DNA of 64,000 nt, from NCBI GenBank assembly GCA_022393335.1, contig JAJEKB010021557.1, positions 37,784-101,783 of the forward strand, in the 5' to 3' direction. A program made the position numbers and the translations under genes. Below, piece by piece: positions 1-12,052 of the stretch; position 1 is the first letter of the stretch, and every line of letters starts with the position of its first letter. The notes under the pieces were generated by a model. That model had not been told where the DNA came from and searched no databases. It saw only the letters and a program-made list of their open reading frames with translations. This DNA comes from Macrotrachela quadricornifera. Taxonomy: Eukaryota; Rotifera; Eurotatoria; Philodinida; Philodinidae.

Positions 1-84
1 GAAAACTAAGGTTTTTAAAAGTAATTTTTAAATACGATTTTAATTTTTTTTTGTAAAGAAAACTCAGTCTTGGCTCGGAAAACA

Positions 85-310
85 TCAATAGTTCGTCTTT
101 GTATGATAGTCTTTGAAGCAGTCAACAATACATAATGGCACATCGCAGTCACGACACATGTATTGTGTAATGCGTCGAAGATCATGAGATGAGCGCAGGA
201 AAATGCCGAGCAGTTAAACGGAGAGAAGGAGACCTTGCCGGCGGTCTTCCGATAGTAATTGATCTCTGTGATCCAAACTTTGTTAAAATTTCCCTGATCA
301 GATCGAGTCG
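85..310 (-). pseudogene. piggyBac-like transposase, C-terminal fragment
   Basis: On the minus strand the translation reads LIREILTKFG, then RPPARSP, RLTARHFP and ALIS. After a stop and frame change it continues YMCRDCDVPLC and CFKDYHTKTNY, ending at a stop at 85-87. This order matches the C-terminal end of piggyBac-derived (PGBD) transposases, whose last segment is a Cys-rich zinc ribbon. The first CxxC half of the ribbon is missing and the frame is broken, so this is a decayed fragment. The catalytic DDD core is not visible upstream. Family assignment is from recognition of the conserved C-terminal motif; no terminal repeat was found. Confidence 0.72.
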
Positions 311-1233
311 AAAATCAGATAAGTGAGGTGATCAATCATTTTGCAGTTTATAAACTACGAATGCATTGTAGAATGTGTATGAGTAAAGATATCAACAGAA
401 AGGAAAGAAAGAAGAAATATATCACTATGGCACTTTCTAACAACCGATAAGAAGCTTTTCTAAACGGTTCAAACAAATACTAATACGACTTTTACTGGAT
501 AAATACATTTGCACACATATATGTGTCGCCGGGAGCGAAAGGGTCAATAAACTGAAGAATCTTCTTCATCCTTATATGTTCCAAAACAACAACATGATTT
601 ATCAATTTTTTAAATAAAACTCACAAAATTTTTTCAATCAAATCTATTCTACTCCTAGTCAGCATAAAGAATTCAATAAAATAAAATATGTTTCCCAAAA
701 AGTGGTTCGATGCCCATGGATTTAACCTATTATTGATTGTACCTCCATAAATGATTTGAAAACTCTTATGGCATTTATAAAATGCATTCCTAATTAGTTT
801 AGTTTTTCTATAATTTAAGCTCATATTTTACAATAAATAGTGCTCGATGAACTCTGATTGTAGAGACTTATGTGGAAAATGAAATGTAAACATGTGTTTT
901 TTCCGTTACTATCACTAGCTCAGTACAGCAAATAGGCTTTATAAAATATAGTGTTTTGATGAAGGACGAAGAACACTTTTCTTTCATAAAAAAGTTTCAT
1001 ATTAAATGACTTTAATTTGTCTAGAATTGAAGTGCTCTTCGAGAATCAACAATACACAGCTATATAATACGCAAGAAATTTATTCACAGTTTATTTTTTT
1101 ATTATCAGTGATGGTTAGAGTTTAAGAGAAGGTATAGGACGATCAGGAAAGTATACAACGACTGCTTTTAATTATGGTATTTTACTAGGGCAGTTTTTAT
1201 TTTTTCCAACTCGCATTATTTTAGTAACATAAT
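311..1233. other. AT-rich intergenic stretch, nothing recognised
   Basis: No reading frame here looks like protein. The short open frame near 621-824 (minus) has no recognisable composition or motif. The stretch separates the piggyBac fragment from the fold-back repeat. Confidence 0.6.
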
Positions 1234-1665
1234 ACAGTGATCTAAAAATAAAGATATTCTAAATAGCTACTCTCACTTTCTTAGTAAGGTTCAAATCTTC
1301 CACCAAAATTTTGAATTACGGATAAATCTTTGAAAATGTTGAAAAACTCACTTCTTTATATGAGAAAACGTTGATTTTTCGATAAAACTAGCTTTTTTTA
1401 TTAGTCACAGCTGCTTCAGAATACATCTAGCTGATAGAGCTTAGAAAACGCGCGTGTAATTAGTATTTTTCGAGCCGTCTGCGGTTATAAAATTCATATT
1501 AAAACTAGTTTTATCGAAAAATCAATGTTTTTCCATATGAAGAAGTGAGTTTTTCGACACGTCTAAAGATTTATTCGTATTTTAAAATTTTTTGTAAAAG
1601 ACTTGAACCTTGCTAAGAATGTGACAATAGCCATTTTGAACATATTTATTTCAAAATGACTCTGT
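1234..1665. repeat. Fold-back inverted repeat (MITE-like)
   Basis: Two arms of about 135-150 bp (roughly 1234-1391 and 1500-1665) are imperfect reverse complements. The shared inner core reads TTTTTCGATAAAACTAG on the left and its complement on the right, and both arms share AACTCACTTCTT. They flank a spacer of ~110 bp. No transposase lies inside. The arrangement suits a non-autonomous fold-back or MITE element. Exact ends and a target-site duplication were not resolved. Confidence 0.7.
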
Positions 1666-4600
1666 TTTATTGACAAAATAATGTGACTGGGGAAAAAAAT
1701 ATCATAGTGCAATGTTATAATTAAAACCAGTCGTTGTATGCATTTCTAGTCATTCTGTACATAAATGGAATTTCATAATATCGTCAATGATACCAAAACG
1801 TAATGGAAGGAAAAATTAATGGCTGTTTCATCTTATAAGCCTCGAATGCATACAGCGGCATAGGAGGCAATATATAATTAATCAAAAACTGTAGTGAGTG
1901 AAGTGTAGAGATATATACAGTCAAAATTTGGTTGGAGAAAAATATATCTATTATGTAAGCATCTAAACGACTGTTCGAAGATGCAAACAAAAAATAAATC
2001 AATAAAGAGGGATAAAAAAGAAGGGAAGATTGGGAGTGAAACTCAACGAGTATACCCTACTGTTGTCAATTGGAAATGGTAGATTGACTAGAATGAGTCG
2101 ATAAAGGTTAATCCGATAAAAATGATTGAAACGAACACATATTGGATTTATTGTATTGACTGCAATTGTAAGTTATATGATTAATATAAATAAACGATGA
2201 TAAACGAAGTATCAAATTTCTCTAGGGTATAGGGCAACTACCTGTGAGATGGTTAAAATACTCTGTCTGTTGGAATAAGTTTCTTCGTGTACAGGATTTA
2301 CTGCCATAAACAATTTTTATAGCGCGCTTTGTTTCAAAAAACAATTAATTAAAATCTTTGTTTCAAAAAAGAGTTAATTAAAATAATTCGCTTCCCACCC
2401 CCTCCCCCTCTGCTCTCATTAAAGATGTAAGAGATTTACAAAAAGGAGAAATATATTGAACAGTTGTTGAATTCTTATTTTAGTGCGACACCGTATATTT
2501 TATAATAGGAAAAAAAATTTGAATTTTATTTTGTTTTATACGATACAGTATTCTTGTAAAGAATGAATTTTTATATTTGAGTGATGAATTGCTTTTTTAA
2601 CGTTAATCGATAAAAAGAATGAAATGAATTGACTCTTATTATGTGGATATACGCATGTTTATTGTATGAATTTTACTGTACTAAATGAATGAAATCGTTT
2701 TATAAATTTATCAAATTTAATACTTTATGATATATCTCATCTTTCGAAATGCAACGCAAAAAAAATAGATATTGTGAATCTATTTTGTGATCGGTTCTCA
2801 ATTCAAAAATATAGTATTTGTTATAAAAACAATGTCGTATTTGAAATTATATAAATCAATATTTTTTGTTTATATGAATAAAAAAAAAACACTAATTACA
2901 AAGAAAAAGAACTGGATGGAAATAAAATGAGTTTCCACAAATTGATTTATCAGTTTTATGCAAGATTATGCTGTAATATGTTGATCAATATAATTTGAGA
3001 AATGAATGCATGTATTATGTCAAATGAAATTATTTTAAAAAAAGCGTTATGTTAAAAGAAAAAAATGTCAACTAAAATCTATACAAATTATAAGAGTTTA
3101 TATTTATGCAAAACAGATTAGATAGGATATTCATTTTCTTGAAACAAATTCTTTAATAAAAATAAGTGTATATCATAATATAGTAAGAAAAAAAATATTA
3201 ATATGAATACTGAATTATTTGTTTCAATTTGAAATTGTTCAATTATAAATACGATGTTCTTATATCTTTTAAACAAAAAAAAATGTATATTCGATCTTAC
3301 CGTTTGTTTACATATATGCCTTTACATATGTATTTTATTAGGCATTTATTAGTTTGTCTCTCTCTCTTTTTTCTTTTTAAATTAATGGATAAATGTGCTT
3401 TTAATGTTTCTACTTCATTACAGAGTTATAGAAATCTATGACTAATTCTTAATAAAATGAAAACTGATATATTTACTGATTAATAAAAAATTAAATATAT
3501 AAAAAGAGAATATTATGTTAAAGATGATGTTCATCAACAGATCGATTATTATTACAGATTTGAGATGATATTGATAATTTTCGTTACATTTAGAAATTTT
3601 TCTCTACAAAATGAAAAAATTATATTTGATTTCTTTTCCGTTTTTTTTTATTAAAGCTTTTAGTATTATTATATTAACATCTTTGTTTCTTATAAATAGA
3701 ATAATTTTATGCATTTGAGACAACTTAATATTCCTCTATTAAGTCCACTAATCGGTAAATGCTATACAATTTATAACAATGTTCAATGATTATTCTATGT
3801 AATTTGTAAGCTGATTTTAGGAATTAAAAAAACTAGCGATAAAAATAAAATGTACATTAATATTTAAAAAGAAAAGAATCTATTTTATATGAGTAATATT
3901 AAAATAAAAGAAGTCCATATCTATTTTTCGTATGTAAAATATAATAATTTTATTAGTGATATTCGATCATATTAGAGTCTTTCAGATGTAGAAGTATGAA
4001 TTTTGCGCGATTTCGAAATTTTAACAGAACTAAACAAAATGATAAAAATATGATGTCAAGAAGACTTATAAATCGATCAGGATAAGGTTCATATTGCAAT
4101 AACATTATGGAATAGTCAAGTAAATCAGTATAGAACAATACTATACACACTTTTTTTTAACAAGCTCGTATGATTAATCAAAGCATTGCTGACCTTAAAA
4201 CAAGAATAAACTACGTTAAGGTTTCACGGTTTGTTGATATATTTATTGAAATGATATTTATTTAAATAGCTTAATAAAATAGAGCATTATTTATTTAAAA
4301 TGAAATTATTCTCTGCTTAGTTAATCAAACACTTATCACAATAGCTAGTAGACAATTTGCTATCGTTCCATGACAGCACTATAATATACGTTAATATTGA
4401 ACAATCGACATATACGTATAAAAATATACATATATAGTTCTTGATAAAATCAGTAAAAAATAATAAAATCTGAAGATATCATTAGAGAGATAAAGATTAT
4501 TAACTTAAATAAATACTAGTTCATTCAATAGCAGCTTTTCTCCTTGATGCTACATTACTAAAAACACTGAGAAAAAAAACTTAATATCAATAGTATAATT

Positions 4601-6319
4601 ACTTATTTATTTATTTTTTCAATAATTGTAATCCTCATATTACAAATAAGATAGTGACGACTTTTCTAAACGATTATTCACTAATCTATTAATATCATAT
4701 TTTTGTTTTGTTTATCCTTCATGTAGAAAATTTCTTTTTTTCTTTTTTAAATATACTTCATCTATTTTTTATAATTTTTATTATTATTGTTATAACCTGC
4801 ATGATACTAGCATTCAAACTCTATAATAGACAATTCAAATTTCTCCAATTTCTAGGATAAGATTGAAAATCATTTAAAGAAATCAAGTATTACTGAATAT
4901 ACGTTTATAGATATCAATATTGGTTTCAAGAAATATATCACGTTGTTTTGTAACAGCATTTTAAAAGAAAAATATTCCCTAATAAGCATTTGGAAAAGAT
5001 ATTAATATTAGTAGAACACATAATATTATATGAATGTTCAAAAAATGAAACATACTGAGTTTAATTTTGATATCATGTGTTTTACAAAAAAAATCTATTT
5101 AAAGACAATAAGATTTTACATCAACTTTTTTTTTAGTCCTTGTAACTAATAATAGATGATAGATTATCAAACAACATTGAGAATTATTATAATTCAAATA
5201 TTCTATTATGACAAACTGAATTTATAAATAACCATTGAATAAATAAATAATTACTTCTTCTTTTCAAATTTAATATGAGCTGCACAAAATAAATGATGAC
5301 AGTAGCAGATTAATAATTATTGTTTTTTAATATTTATATAGATATATATAACTATTATATGTATCATATTATAAATCAATTCTGTCAAACATTACATATT
5401 AACTTTGAAATTCAATAATATTATAGATGCCATTCGCCTGAAAATCTCGTAATTATACATAGTAAGCGATTACTCTATATTAGTATTAAATATAAAATCA
5501 CATTTTCTGTTTACATGAAACAACCAATCAACAACACTAAAATAAAAAGTTTACTATATACATATAATAAATAAAAAACATAGATTACGATTATCGCAGA
5601 CTATGCTATCATCCTCAAATTACAATATGTATTATCATTTTAATCAAAAATATATCACATTTTATACAACATCATATGCTGAAAGAAATGTCTATTATTT
5701 TAGTAATAAAAAAGATTCGTATATAAAATCATTTTTTTACAAGAGCAGATTCACAAAAACATTCAGTTAGATTTTATTGTAATAATCTCAAGTACTATAC
5801 TGCTTTATAAAAAAAGGCACTAAATTATTAATTTATTCAACAAATAGCTGTATTCATAATAATATTTTTCAATGAATACACATTTGTATATACATAATAT
5901 AATATAATACTTAAATAAAAAAATCATTTCAATGTCAAGTACATTCTATTCTCGAAAAGAACACATGTACGTATATTTGCTATGAATAATCATATCTAGA
6001 TCAATTCTCTCATCGAATAATTTAAACAATTTCAATACAATAAAAATATTTAAAACATTATTAAAATCCATCAATATTTTTTTGCAATTTTAAATACTAT
6101 GAACAAAAAATAAAAATAAAGAAAAACATTATTTAGACTAATCTTATATGCAAAATCAATAAACTTCCTCTATGAACTTCTGTACCATACCATTTCAATT
6201 AGTTTGAATGTACATTTAATTTATATTCAGAAAAAAATAAATAGACTTATCAGTTTATTACTTTATTCAATTTTCAAATATTGAAAATAACAGAGTCCTG
6301 CACCTTTCAAAAATTTTTC
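1666..6319. other. Long AT-rich non-coding region
   Basis: About 4.6 kb of very AT-rich sequence with many homopolymer A and T runs. Open frames are short and of low complexity (Phe/Tyr/Ile/Leu/Lys rich), as expected by chance at this composition. No RNA gene, terminal repeat or protein fragment was recognised. Confidence 0.6.
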
Positions 6320-6829
6320 TCAGCTAATCTGATTCTTTTCTAATTCATCCCATAAACAACATAATGATTCTTCAGCTATTCGAATTTTTTTTAGCCGTTT
6401 TGGTGCAACTACTCCTGCTTCATGTCTTTGTCTTTCATCTGATGCTAACAATTGTTCATGTTTGAACATATCAATGCACATGTATATATTATTATGAGGT
6501 TTCGTAGATCTTTTTTTCCATCTATTATGACGTCCTTCAAGATAATTAATTGTACGAGGATTAAGATTTCGATAGTGATTATACATTGTTGATGGGAATC
6601 TACTATTAATACCATATGTTTTATTATGATATTCTAAAAATAAATCAATTTCTTTTTCATATAACAATGGTTTCGTTGAATGTAGATATTCAATTGCTTC
6701 GACCATATCGATTTCGGGTAATAGTGCGATTGCTGCAAAACTTTTAAACCAAATACGTAAAGATGCATCCTCTTGAAAAGCTGTTTTTAAATTCAAATTC
6801 ATGAAGTTCCAAAAAAGGTCTTTTTCCAT
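6320..6829 (-). pseudogene. MULE-type transposase, C-terminal fragment
   Basis: A 169-residue open frame starts at ATG 6829. It contains LPEIDMVEAIEYLH, then NPRTINYLEGRHNRWKK followed by KPHNNIYMCID. That block resembles the conserved region after the catalytic domain of MULE/FLYWCH-associated transposases, where an N-x-(L/I)-E-x-(W/R)-H segment precedes a K-P-H-x-N-I-(Y/F) segment. The upstream zinc-finger and DDE parts are not found on this strand beyond 6829, so this is a 5'-truncated remnant, although the surviving frame is free of stops. Expression as a domesticated short protein is possible but unsupported. Confidence 0.6.
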
Positions 6830-8275
6830 AATGAAAAAGACATCCTTTAACCTACATAAAATATTTAAAACAAAAATAATGTTAAACTATTACAATATTA
6901 TAAAACTTTGCTTTTTAGTTTACTCTATTTTCATGGATTATATTTACAAAAATCGTATTTCATTTATAAATACTTATTTTATCTGTTTTTCTTAAATAAG
7001 TTGTTATCAATTTTTTCTAAAATTTGGTTAATGAAATATGTAGTTTAAGAAAAGAAATAATTGAATTTTTATCTTACTTTAACACGTGGATAATGTTTAT
7101 CAAATACATTTTTTACAGCAGCTTCGAAGTCATAAACTTCTGATTTACTTCTCACAATCTTTAATCATAAAGCACACTTATCTTTTATGCTTTTCTTTTA
7201 TTCGCTTCAATCATTTCCTTTTTCTTGCTCTTCTATTTATACTTTTTATTAGTCATTCAAATATTACCTAATGAATTTTTCCTGGTACATAAAAAAATTT
7301 ATACCATATAATACATAAATATAAATATTCCATAAATATGCTTCCATTTCATTATACCACTAGCACAATAATTTACTAAAAAAAAAACAAACAAATTTTG
7401 AAAAATCTAGTAATAATTGGTACCTTTATTATCATACATTAATACTAACATTAAATTATTTAAAAAAAAATCAACGACTAGATATAATAAACAAATTAAT
7501 TATTAAACAATTATAATTTATAAAATACAACAACTTCAGTTTCATTAAAAAAAATGTTCTACTTTTCTAAATATTAGAAAAAAAAATGTATAATCACTAT
7601 TATTTTAAAATATTAACTTTTGTTTTTTTTTCTTATTATTCAATCAAAACAATAAAATTGATGATCATTTGTTTTTTTATTCAGCCAATAACATATTATC
7701 GTAATATTGAAAGAAAAGTTATCTAATACAATACATCATCCTTAAATGACCCCTATCATGTATAGAATCATCATTTATCATTCTGGATGAATGCTCTCCC
7801 TCATGTTCGTCATATAACATTTGAATAGTCATCTAATGTATATTTATACATTTTTTTTGTAAAGTTAAAGAGTTCAATATATTAGATCATCAGTATTATG
7901 AATTTTCTAATTAGCAATAACAAATCAATTTCATCAATGGCGCGCTTGTCTTTCGTCTCGTAAACATAACTATCGATCTTCATATCAATAGTTTGTATAT
8001 AAAAAAAATATATTAAAAATTTAAAATGCAAAACTCGCATGTATACAATTGATGATTATCAATGAAAATTAGTAAGTTATATGATTTATAGTTAAGATAA
8101 GTTAATGATCACAAAATACCATTAAGACAAAGGAGTAATATAATACAGTACTAATATTCCATTTACTGAAATTACGTACCTTGTAAATTGCTTGATTCAA
8201 TATATTGAATAACAAAACATCCGAGAAACATTAGAAATGGAAATTCCATTATTAAGCAAAACTAATAAAAATACA
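6830..8275. other. AT-rich intergenic stretch, nothing recognised
   Basis: The rest of the MULE element was looked for here on the minus strand and not seen. Short open frames at 6801-6995 and 7086-7271 (plus) are hydrophobic, AT-driven and have no family signature. Confidence 0.55.
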
Positions 8276-9046
8276 TAAACTATAGTTACACTTCAACGCA
8301 CTTTTACAAACGTTTGACATGAAAACTAAACTTTTGACATAGATTAAGTGTTTTCTTCATTCATAAAGCTCATTATGAACTATAGTTAAAATTCAATACA
8401 CTTTTACAAACATTTGATATAGAAAATAAATCTTTGACATAGAATAGATATTTTTTGTTTACACCATTCATTACGAACTATACTTAGAAATCAAACGACT
8501 TTTACAAACGTTTGGCATGGAAAGTAAATCTTTGACATAGAATAAGTGTTTTTCTATTTATAAAGCTGATTACGAACAATAGTTACATTCTAATAGATTT
8601 CTACGAACGTTTGGCACGAGAAATAAACCTTTGACATAAAATAAATTTTTTATTCAAATTTATAAAATTCATTACGAACTATAGTTAAAATTCAATGCAC
8701 TTTTACAAACATTTGATATAGAAAATAAATCTTTGACATACAATAGATATTTTTTGTTTGCAACGTTCATTACGAACTATAGTTATAAATCAAGCTTACT
8801 TTTACAAACGTTTGATATGAAAACTAAATTTTTGACATAGATTAAGTGTTTTTTTTATTCATATAGCTTATTACGAACTATAGTTAGAAATGAAGCCACT
8901 TTTACAAACCTTGGAGATGGAAAGTAAACCTTTGTCATAGAATAACTATTTTTGATTTTAACGTTCATTACGAACTACAGTTAATTTTTAATAGATTTTT
9001 ACGAACCTTTGCGATGAAAAATAAACTTTTGACATAGTAAATAAAA
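8276..9046. repeat. ~98-bp tandem repeat array, about 8 copies
   Basis: The phrase CGAACTATAGTTA (with variants) recurs near 8276, 8375, 8473, 8572, 8676, 8774, 8873 and 8969, a period of about 98 bp. Each unit also holds ACTTTTACAAACGTTTG and then CTTTTGACATAGA. Copies differ by substitutions. The unit at 8375 is nearly identical to the one at 8676 (three units apart), and the unit at 8276 resembles the one at 8774 (five units apart). This shows expansion by block duplication. No coding frame spans it; it is minisatellite/satellite-like DNA. Confidence 0.9.
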
Positions 9047-9173
9047 AAACATTATATTGTGATCATTACATTTATCTAACTTAATCATATAATTTATTAT
9101 AACAGAAAATCTTTATTAATATGTAAATGTTGAATTGAAGATCTTTTTTTTTCTTTTGTTGTTGTTGTTTTAT

Positions 9174-9494
9174 CTATACCAACTCGATAAAACGCTTTAA
9201 TGCTAATTTAATACCTAATTTTATTTGATAGTTATCACCAGCAACTTGAAAACAACATAAGTTTTTCAATACTTTAATGTCATTGGATTCTAATTGTAAA
9301 ATTGATAGGATATCATCATATGATGTATTTAATAAATATGTTGCATTTCGAATCGCTTGAAAACGAAACAATTCAGCGAGATCAACGCCATATTGTTGTT
9401 CAACAAATTCATAAAATGTTTTGTGATTGTAAGTAAAAATATCGTTGGGTAAATCATTTTCGTCAACTATTGCTTCGGCAATGTTGAACGGCAT
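9174..9494 (-). CDS. Small hypothetical protein, 106 aa
   Basis: ATG at 9494 to TAG at 9174. The composition looks protein-like: acidic, with predicted helices and segments such as DENDLPNDIFTYNHKTFYEF and LNTSYDDILSILQLES, ending NYQIKLGIKLALKRF. I do not know the function. The pattern FQ…LL…S…L(Q/E)L(E/D)…LK…C resembles short domains that I believe recur in many uncharacterised bdelloid proteins, possibly as the N-terminus of a longer gene or of a transposon protein. No downstream exon was found. It sits just beside the tandem array and is much less AT-skewed than its surroundings. It could be a real small gene or an orphan exon. Confidence 0.45.
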   Translation of the reverse strand: MPFNIAEAIVDENDLPNDIFTYNHKTFYEFVEQQYGVDLAELFRFQAIRNATYLLNTSYDDILSILQLESNDIKVLKNLCCFQVAGDNYQIKLGIKLALKRFIELV

Positions 9495-9665
9495 TATTAA
9501 AGTAAAAAAGTTATTCTTAATGGGACATCAAAAATTTTTAAAATTTTTGATTGGACGTTCAGTGTATTCGCTAGGATTGCAATATAATTGTGAGTCTGAT
9601 ACATAGTGCTGTCAGCCAATCGTATTTTATAACTTCAGCTGTTATACCTTTTTTAAAAATCTATC

Positions 9666-9792
9666 AGCAGCTGAGCATCGTCTCAGCACCATCTCAGCAC
9701 TTCAGTATCTTTTCAGCACCTTCTCTGTACCTCAGCACCTTCTCAGCACCTCAGCACCTTTTAGGCACCTGAGCACCTTTTCAGCACCTTTA
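9666..9792. repeat. Short tandem repeat of CTCAGCACC
   Basis: The 9-mer CTCAGCACC and close variants (TTCAGCACC, CTGAGCACC, CTGTACCTC) repeat about ten times, spaced 9-19 bp apart. This is a minisatellite. The open frames across it are rich in Ser-Ala-Pro only because of the repeat. Confidence 0.85.
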
Positions 9793-11425
9793 ATGAAAAT
9801 TTGGTGCGAGGGTGCAGCACTTTCCCCCTTGCTCCTACTCCCCTTAGGGTAACTCAAAAAATTTGAAGAAAATGAAAATTCTCGGACATAATTGAAACAT
9901 ACATGATTCGACTCAATTTTCGATGCTGAATCCAAATCTGATATCAGTTTTGATTTTAACAAAGACTTCATTAACATAAAAAGGCTCATTATTAGGCAAA
10001 AACATAAAATAATCATACCCCCAATACAATTTGACTAGAAACTTTCATAGTGACCATATTTTTTAGACTTTAGGGGATATACAGTTTTGTAGCTTTTAGA
10101 AAGGGCTATCAAATCAGCAAGACTAGAATTTTGGTTACTTCAATTTTTACGACAAAATATTTGTTGAAAGATAAAAGTTGATGGTAAATATAGGAACTAT
10201 ATCAACAGTGTTAAAAGTATATCAATTTCTCTCCCCACTAAGTTAAGCAATCGATTGTTGATTCGTACGTAGAATTGAAGCCCCATTTAAAATCTATCGA
10301 ATAATTAATTTCACAACTATTTTTTCTAATCAACTTACTTCAAAATCGAGTCCACCATGATAAGGTCAATTATTGAATTTATAATGAAAAATGAATCACT
10401 TTATCAATAGAAATTTGCTTCGAAAATTCAACGAAAACCCTATAAAAATAGGGTCAAAACGTTAATTTCAATAGATCCTTCCACCTAATATATGATTCGA
10501 TAAGGGGTAGACCGAACAAAGTCCTGTGGGCAGATTTGACTCATTATGCGCCCCCTTCTTTAAATATTCCGAATTTATATACAAAATAACATAAAATCAT
10601 GATGTAAAAATATTTAAATTATTTTCTGATTAATCCAAATAAATTTGTAAAGGTCTACTTTAAGACATTCAGTTGGAAAACAGATCGATTCTTAGCTAAA
10701 AATAAATAACAAAGCACTTATTATAATATATAATAATAATAATTGTTGGTCTTTTAGTTAATATTGTTAAGATGAGAGTACAATAGAATAGTATATTGCT
10801 TTATTTATTTATCATATAAAGTGGAGAGTGGAGAAAAGGTTGGAATACAGAAGAAGAAAAGACTTAGACGAACTTCGTCTCCGTAGTCATACAAAAAAAA
10901 ACCACGTGTATGAATTCATTATAAAGATGGTGCAAAAGATACAATTTAAAAATTTTGAACTGGGTTACAATGAGACAGTGGAAGGGATAGCAAGGTATAT
11001 GATTAGTACTCCACTAATCGCCTCAACACAACTGATAAGGTTGCTTTACACGACAGAATCGGATGTTAGCATACAACTTCCCATCTTTACATAGAGTACA
11101 ATAGAATATATATAGTAGTTTTACTAGTTTTATATAAATTACACCAATTATTATTATATACTAAATTAAATTATAGTTGCATAGGCTAATATCTATCAAA
11201 AGAACTATTATTATAAGTAGTGTGTAATGCGTTTTTCAATAAAATGAAAGTCATTCATCAGATTCCTTTATTGTCAAAGGCCCGGTTTTACTTTTATCTA
11301 AATATACCATCTTTTTTTTCAAGCAAAATTGATGAGCTTATTATTTTAGTTGATAAATAATCTGTTAGTCATATAAAGAGCAAGCTGAGTTACAGTGCAT
11401 ACATAAAAACAACGACTAAACAACA
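9793..11425. other. Intergenic stretch, no supported gene
   Basis: A short plus-strand frame at 10828-11094 is open, but the only upstream start is GTG and it has no recognisable motif. Nothing else stands out. Confidence 0.55.
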
Positions 11426-11427
11426 TA

Positions 11428-12002
11428 CAGGGTGTCCCATAAGTCACACTACAGTGAAACAATTGAATGTCTAAGTTCCACTTCGGATCGACCAAACGGG
11501 CTCATTTTTTTACCAAAGATAGAGGCATGTTGGCACTTCAAATTCATACGAATAAGTTTAGTGAAAACTTTTGTTAAATACCATTATTGACCTTCAACAA
11601 AACAAAAACTTATTTTTTCACAGATATAAAAATGCTAATATACTTAACAAACGGTTGCTCTAGGCATGTCTTTACGAATATAAAGCTCGAACATGCCTCT
11701 GGAATTGGTAAAAAAATGAGCTCATTTGCTCGAGCCGTAGTGGAGATATTCAATGTTTTTTAACAAGGTGACTTTTACATCACTCTGTATGTTGTTTTTT
11801 GTTTATCTATGAAAAAGTAAGTTTTTGTTTTGTTGAAGGTCAATAATGATATTTAACAAAGGTTTTAACTAAACTTATTCGTATAGATTTGAAGTGGCAA
11901 CGTGCCTCTATCATTGGTAAAAAAATGAGCCTGTTTGGTCGATCCGAAGGGTAACTTAGACATTCAATTGTTTCACTGTAGTGTGACTTATGGGACACCC
12001 TG
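11428..12002. mobile_element. MITE-like element with ~200-bp terminal inverted repeats
   Basis: The element begins CAGGGTGTCCCATAAGT and ends with its reverse complement, flanked by TA on both sides (11426-11427 and 12003-12004). This is the target-site signature of Tc1/mariner-type insertion. The arms (about 11428-11640 and 11805-12002) are near-perfect inverted repeats. There is no transposase, so it is non-autonomous. The central spacer (~11665-11795) holds a third, diverged half-copy in the same orientation as the right arm, including GGTAAAAAAATGAGC and a decayed CACTCTGTATG end. Confidence 0.85.
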
Positions 12003-12052
12003 TATATAAATAAGAATCTATTCTGTCTTCAAATGTTACTAAAAACAAATAA

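Noticed and set aside
9732..10016. 94-codon minus-strand frame over the CTCAGCACC repeat
   Set aside because: Open only because of the repeat; the rest is low complexity.
10828..11094. 88-codon plus-strand frame
   Set aside because: Only a non-ATG start, no recognisable motif, no neighbouring exon.
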